Under the pieces are notes generated by a model. The model saw only the letters and a list, made by a program, of their open reading frames with translations, had not been told where the DNA came from and did no database searches. A stretch of 8,082 nucleotides of DNA, from assembly GCA_009704285.1 (NCBI GenBank), contig WLEM01000017.1:1-8082 (forward strand), given 5' to 3'. Origin of the DNA: Actinomycetota bacterium (GTDB lineage Bacteria > Actinomycetota > Actinomycetes > Nanopelagicales > Nanopelagicaceae). Below, piece after piece: positions 5,289 through 8,082 of the stretch (position 1 is the first letter of the stretch; every line of letters starts with the position of its first letter). The translations under genes were made by a program, and so were the position numbers.

Positions 5289-8082
5289 AGATAACTCGAT
5301 TAAAAGCGTCTTGGTTATTGGTAGTGGACCAATAGTTATTGGCCAAGCATGCGAGTTTGATTACTCTGGAACCCAAGCATGTCGAGTGCTTCGTTCTGAA
5401 GGCATTCGAGTAATTCTAATAAATTCAAATCCAGCAACAATTATGACTGACCCTGAATTTGCCGATGCAACTTATATTGAACCGATTACTCCTGAAGTCA
5501 TTGAAAAAATATTGGACAAGGAAAGGCCAGATGCTGTTCTAGCAACCTTAGGTGGGCAAACTGCACTGAATGCAGCTATGGCCTTGCATGAACGTGGCTC
5601 ATTTGAAAAATTTGGATCAAGATTAATTGGTGCAGATGTAGAGGCTATTAAACGTGGAGAAAATCGAGAGGTGTTTAAGAAAATTGTAGAGATCGTGGGC
5701 GGAGAATCAGCCAAGTCAAAAATCTGTCATTCCATGCAAGATTGTTTGTCCGCAGTAAATGAACTTAAGTATCCGGTAGTAGTACGACCTTCATTTACTA
5801 TGGGAGGTCTAGGTTCTGGTATTGCATTCAATGAATCTGATCTAAATCAAATTGCCGGTGCTGGTTTGCGTCATAGCCCGACCTCGGAAGTGCTTCTTGA
5901 AGAATCAATAATTGGTTGGAAAGAGTATGAGTTAGAGGTTATGCGTGATAACAAGGACAACGTAGTTATCGTTTGCGGAATTGAAAATGTTGATCCGATG
6001 GGCGTACATACTGGGGATTCAATAACTGTCGCGCCAACAATGACACTTACAGATGTTGAGTATCAAAAACTTAGAGATCTCTCAATAGATATTATCCGAG
6101 AAGTTGGCGTTGCAACTGGAGGTTGCAATATCCAATTCGCAGTTAATCCAATTAATGGCCGAATAATTGTGATTGAGATGAACCCAAGAGTTTCTCGCTC
6201 ATCGGCTTTGGCATCTAAAGCAACTGGCTTTCCAATTGCCAAGATCGCGACAAAATTAGCAATTGGGTACACATTAGATGAGATCGAAAATGACATCACA
6301 AAATCAACTCCTGCCTCCTTTGAACCGGCTTTAGATTATGTTGTAGTGAAAGTGCCGAGATTTGCCTTTGAGAAATTCCCGGAAGCAGATGTGCGCTTAA
6401 CAACAACTATGAAAAGTGTTGGCGAAGCTATGGCTATTGGAAGAAGTTTTCCAGAAGCACTTCAAAAAGCGCTGCGTTCTCTGGAGAAAGTGGGGGCAAG
6501 CTTTACTTGGGAGAAGGCTAATCTTTCTGAATTGATGGAAAAGATTCGGACTCCGACTGAATTTCGTTTGCAACAGGTGCAATCTGCCTTGTTTAACGGA
6601 GCTACGAGTGCGCAGGTGCATGAGGCGACAAAGATAGATCCTTGGTTTATTGAGCAGATTAACCTGATCAACGCGCAAGCAATTGAGCTGAGTACAGCGG
6701 GGGAGTTAACAAAAGAGTTGCTCAAATCAAGCAAAATGCTTGGCTTCTCAGATTATCAGATTGCTAAGTTGCGCAAACTTACTGAAATCGAAATACGGCA
6801 AATTAGATCCAAGATGAATCTACATCCTGTTTTTAAAACGGTTGACACCTGTGCAGGAGAGTTTGCAGCACTGACTCCTTACTATTACTCGGCTTATGAT
6901 GAGGAGAGTGAAGTACTTCCTAGGACCAAGCCTGCAGTTATTATCTTGGGAAGTGGACCAAATCGTATTGGTCAAGGTATTGAGTTTGATTACTCCTGCG
7001 TTCATGCATCTTTTGCTTTACAAAAAGCTGGATATGAAACAATTATGATCAATTGCAATCCTGAAACAGTCTCCACTGATTACGACACTTCCGATAGATT
7101 GTATTTTGAACCCTTAACCCTAGAAGATGTTTTAGAGGTAATTGCAGCAGAGACGCAAGCTGGACCAGTAGTTGGAGTTATCGCTCAACTTGGTGGACAG
7201 ACACCACTTGGTCTAGCTAGAGGGTTATTGGAATCTGGGGTGAGAATTCTGGGTACATCACCAGATGCAATTGATTTAGCAGAAGAGCGAGGAGCTTTTG
7301 CAAAGGTTCTGGAAAAGAATAATTTGAATGCACCAAATTTTGGCATGGCCAGCTCATATGAGCAATCTGAACAGATTGCTGCAAACATTGGCTATCCAGT
7401 ACTTGTAAGACCATCCTACGTTTTGGGTGGAAGAGGCATGGAAATTGTGTATGACCAAGAATCATTACGAGGATTTATTGAAAAAGCTACAGCAGTCACA
7501 CCAAATCATCCCGTACTAATTGATAAGTTTTTGGATGAAGCAATCGAGATTGATGTGGATGCACTCTATGACGGAACTGAGTTATATCTAGCAGGAGTGA
7601 TGGAGCATATTGAAGAGGCTGGCATTCATTCCGGTGACTCGGCCTGTGTATTGCCCAGCACCTCTTTAGATGTAACGATGATAAAAGAGATTAGAACCGC
7701 AACTGAGAAAATTGCAGCAGATGTGGGAGTAAGAGGTTTGATCAATATTCAATTTGCAGTTAGTGGAACTCCTCAAAAGCTCTACGTCCTTGAGGCCAAT
7801 CCTCGTGCTTCAAGAACTGTCCCGTTTGTTGCCAAAGCAACTGGGATCCAATTGGCAAAAGCCGCAGCATTAATCGCAACGGGTGTAACAATTGATCAAT
7901 TAAGAAAAGATGAAATCCTCCCTAAATCTGGTGATGGAAAGGCAAATGGCGTTTCGGTAAAAGAGGCGGTGCTGCCGTTTAATCGTTTCCGTAGATTAGA
8001 TGGAACTGGTATTGATTCAGTACTCGGACCAGAGATGAAATCAACTGGTGAGGTAATGGGAATTGCAAGTAATTTTGGTTTG
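5281..8082 (+). CDS. carB: Carbamoyl-phosphate synthase large subunit, 3' end outside window
   Basis: CarB uses two ATPs to turn bicarbonate and CarA-derived ammonia into carbamoyl phosphate. I translated 934 uninterrupted codons from the ATG to the right edge, with no stop or frameshift; the family has about 1,070-1,115 residues. The N-terminal carboxyphosphate half shows [20 protein letters not shown] (10-29), [14 protein letters not shown] (167-180) and [20 protein letters not shown], with E299, N301 and R303 at the same numbers as in E. coli. The oligomerisation region follows (about 400-545). The second half repeats the layout: [18 protein letters not shown] (556-572), [13 protein letters not shown] (708-720) and [19 protein letters not shown] from 837. 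The window stops at [13 protein letters not shown], the edge of the C-terminal allosteric domain, so nucleotide control cannot be read. AAAGGA (5270-5275) lies 5 bases before the ATG, which overlaps carA by 8 bases. Confidence 0.97.
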   Translation, partial: MPKDNSIKSVLVIGSGPIVIGQACEFDYSGTQACRVLRSEGIRVILINSNPATIMTDPEFADATYIEPITPEVIEKILDKERPDAVLATLGGQTALNAAMALHERGSFEKFGSRLIGADVEAIKRGENREVFKKIVEIVGGESAKSKICHSMQDCLSAVNELKYPVVVRPSFTMGGLGSGIAFNESDLNQIAGAGLRHSPTSEVLLEESIIGWKEYELEVMRDNKDNVVIVCGIENVDPMGVHTGDSITVAPTMTLTDVEYQKLRDLSIDIIREVGVATGGCNIQFAVNPINGRIIVIEMNPRVSRSSALASKATGFPIAKIATKLAIGYTLDEIENDITKSTPASFEPALDYVVVKVPRFAFEKFPEADVRLTTTMKSVGEAMAIGRSFPEALQKALRSLEKVGASFTWEKANLSELMEKIRTPTEFRLQQVQSALFNGATSAQVHEATKIDPWFIEQINLINAQAIELSTAGELTKELLKSSKMLGFSDYQIAKLRKLTEIEIRQIRSKMNLHPVFKTVDTCAGEFAALTPYYYSAYDEESEVLPRTKPAVIILGSGPNRIGQGIEFDYSCVHASFALQKAGYETIMINCNPETVSTDYDTSDRLYFEPLTLEDVLEVIAAETQAGPVVGVIAQLGGQTPLGLARGLLESGVRILGTSPDAIDLAEERGAFAKVLEKNNLNAPNFGMASSYEQSEQIAANIGYPVLVRPSYVLGGRGMEIVYDQESLRGFIEKATAVTPNHPVLIDKFLDEAIEIDVDALYDGTELYLAGVMEHIEEAGIHSGDSACVLPSTSLDVTMIKEIRTATEKIAADVGVRGLINIQFAVSGTPQKLYVLEANPRASRTVPFVAKATGIQLAKAAALIATGVTIDQLRKDEILPKSGDGKANGVSVKEAVLPFNRFRRLDGTGIDSVLGPEMKSTGEVMGIASNFGL

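Noticed and set aside
1..8082. Mobile elements, CRISPR arrays, tRNAs, rRNAs, defence or toxin-antitoxin genes
   Set aside because: I saw no repeat arrays, inverted-repeat ends, transposase or integrase motifs, or tRNA-like folds. All coding space is filled by housekeeping genes and one regulator.

Overview
The window is an AT-rich (by eye, low-40s percent GC), very tightly packed piece of an actinobacterial chromosome. Gene content and order point to Actinobacteria: efp-nusB, an opposing bldD-type regulator, then pyrR-pyrB-pyrC-carA-carB with a PyrR-binding RNA leader whose stem contains the pyrR Shine-Dalgarno. Low GC, overlapping junctions and almost no intergenic DNA suggest a streamlined lineage such as the freshwater acI / Nanopelagicales group. 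That placement is an inference; no rRNA or other marker gene lies in the window.

Layout. Positions 1-407 hold the 3' part of efp (translation elongation factor P), followed after 2 bases by nusB (410-817). On the opposite strand, 814-1263 encodes a BldD-family regulator whose stop codon overlaps that of nusB. The only real intergenic space is 1264-1377. It should carry the divergent promoters of bldD and the pyr operon, and it contains a well-formed PyrR-binding hairpin (about 1335-1371) directly before pyrR. From 1378 to the end runs a pyrimidine operon in which every junction overlaps: pyrR/pyrB 4 bp, pyrB/pyrC 4 bp, pyrC/carA 11 bp, carA/carB 8 bp. carB runs off the right edge after 934 codons, just as its C-terminal allosteric domain begins.

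How it works together. CarA and CarB make carbamoyl phosphate from glutamine, bicarbonate and ATP. PyrB condenses it with aspartate, and PyrC cyclises carbamoyl-aspartate to dihydroorotate. PyrR should sense UMP/UTP and, by binding the leader RNA, hide the ribosome binding site of the first gene. Because the downstream genes are joined by overlaps, this one RNA switch could set translation of the whole operon. The later steps (pyrD, pyrE, pyrF) are not in the window.

No mobile element, CRISPR array, tRNA, rRNA, defence cluster or other undescribed system is visible. The points most worth a second look are the intact c-di-GMP-binding signature in the compact BldD protein, the RBS-sequestering PyrR element, and the direct pyrC-carA overlap where better-known actinobacteria carry an extra membrane-protein gene.
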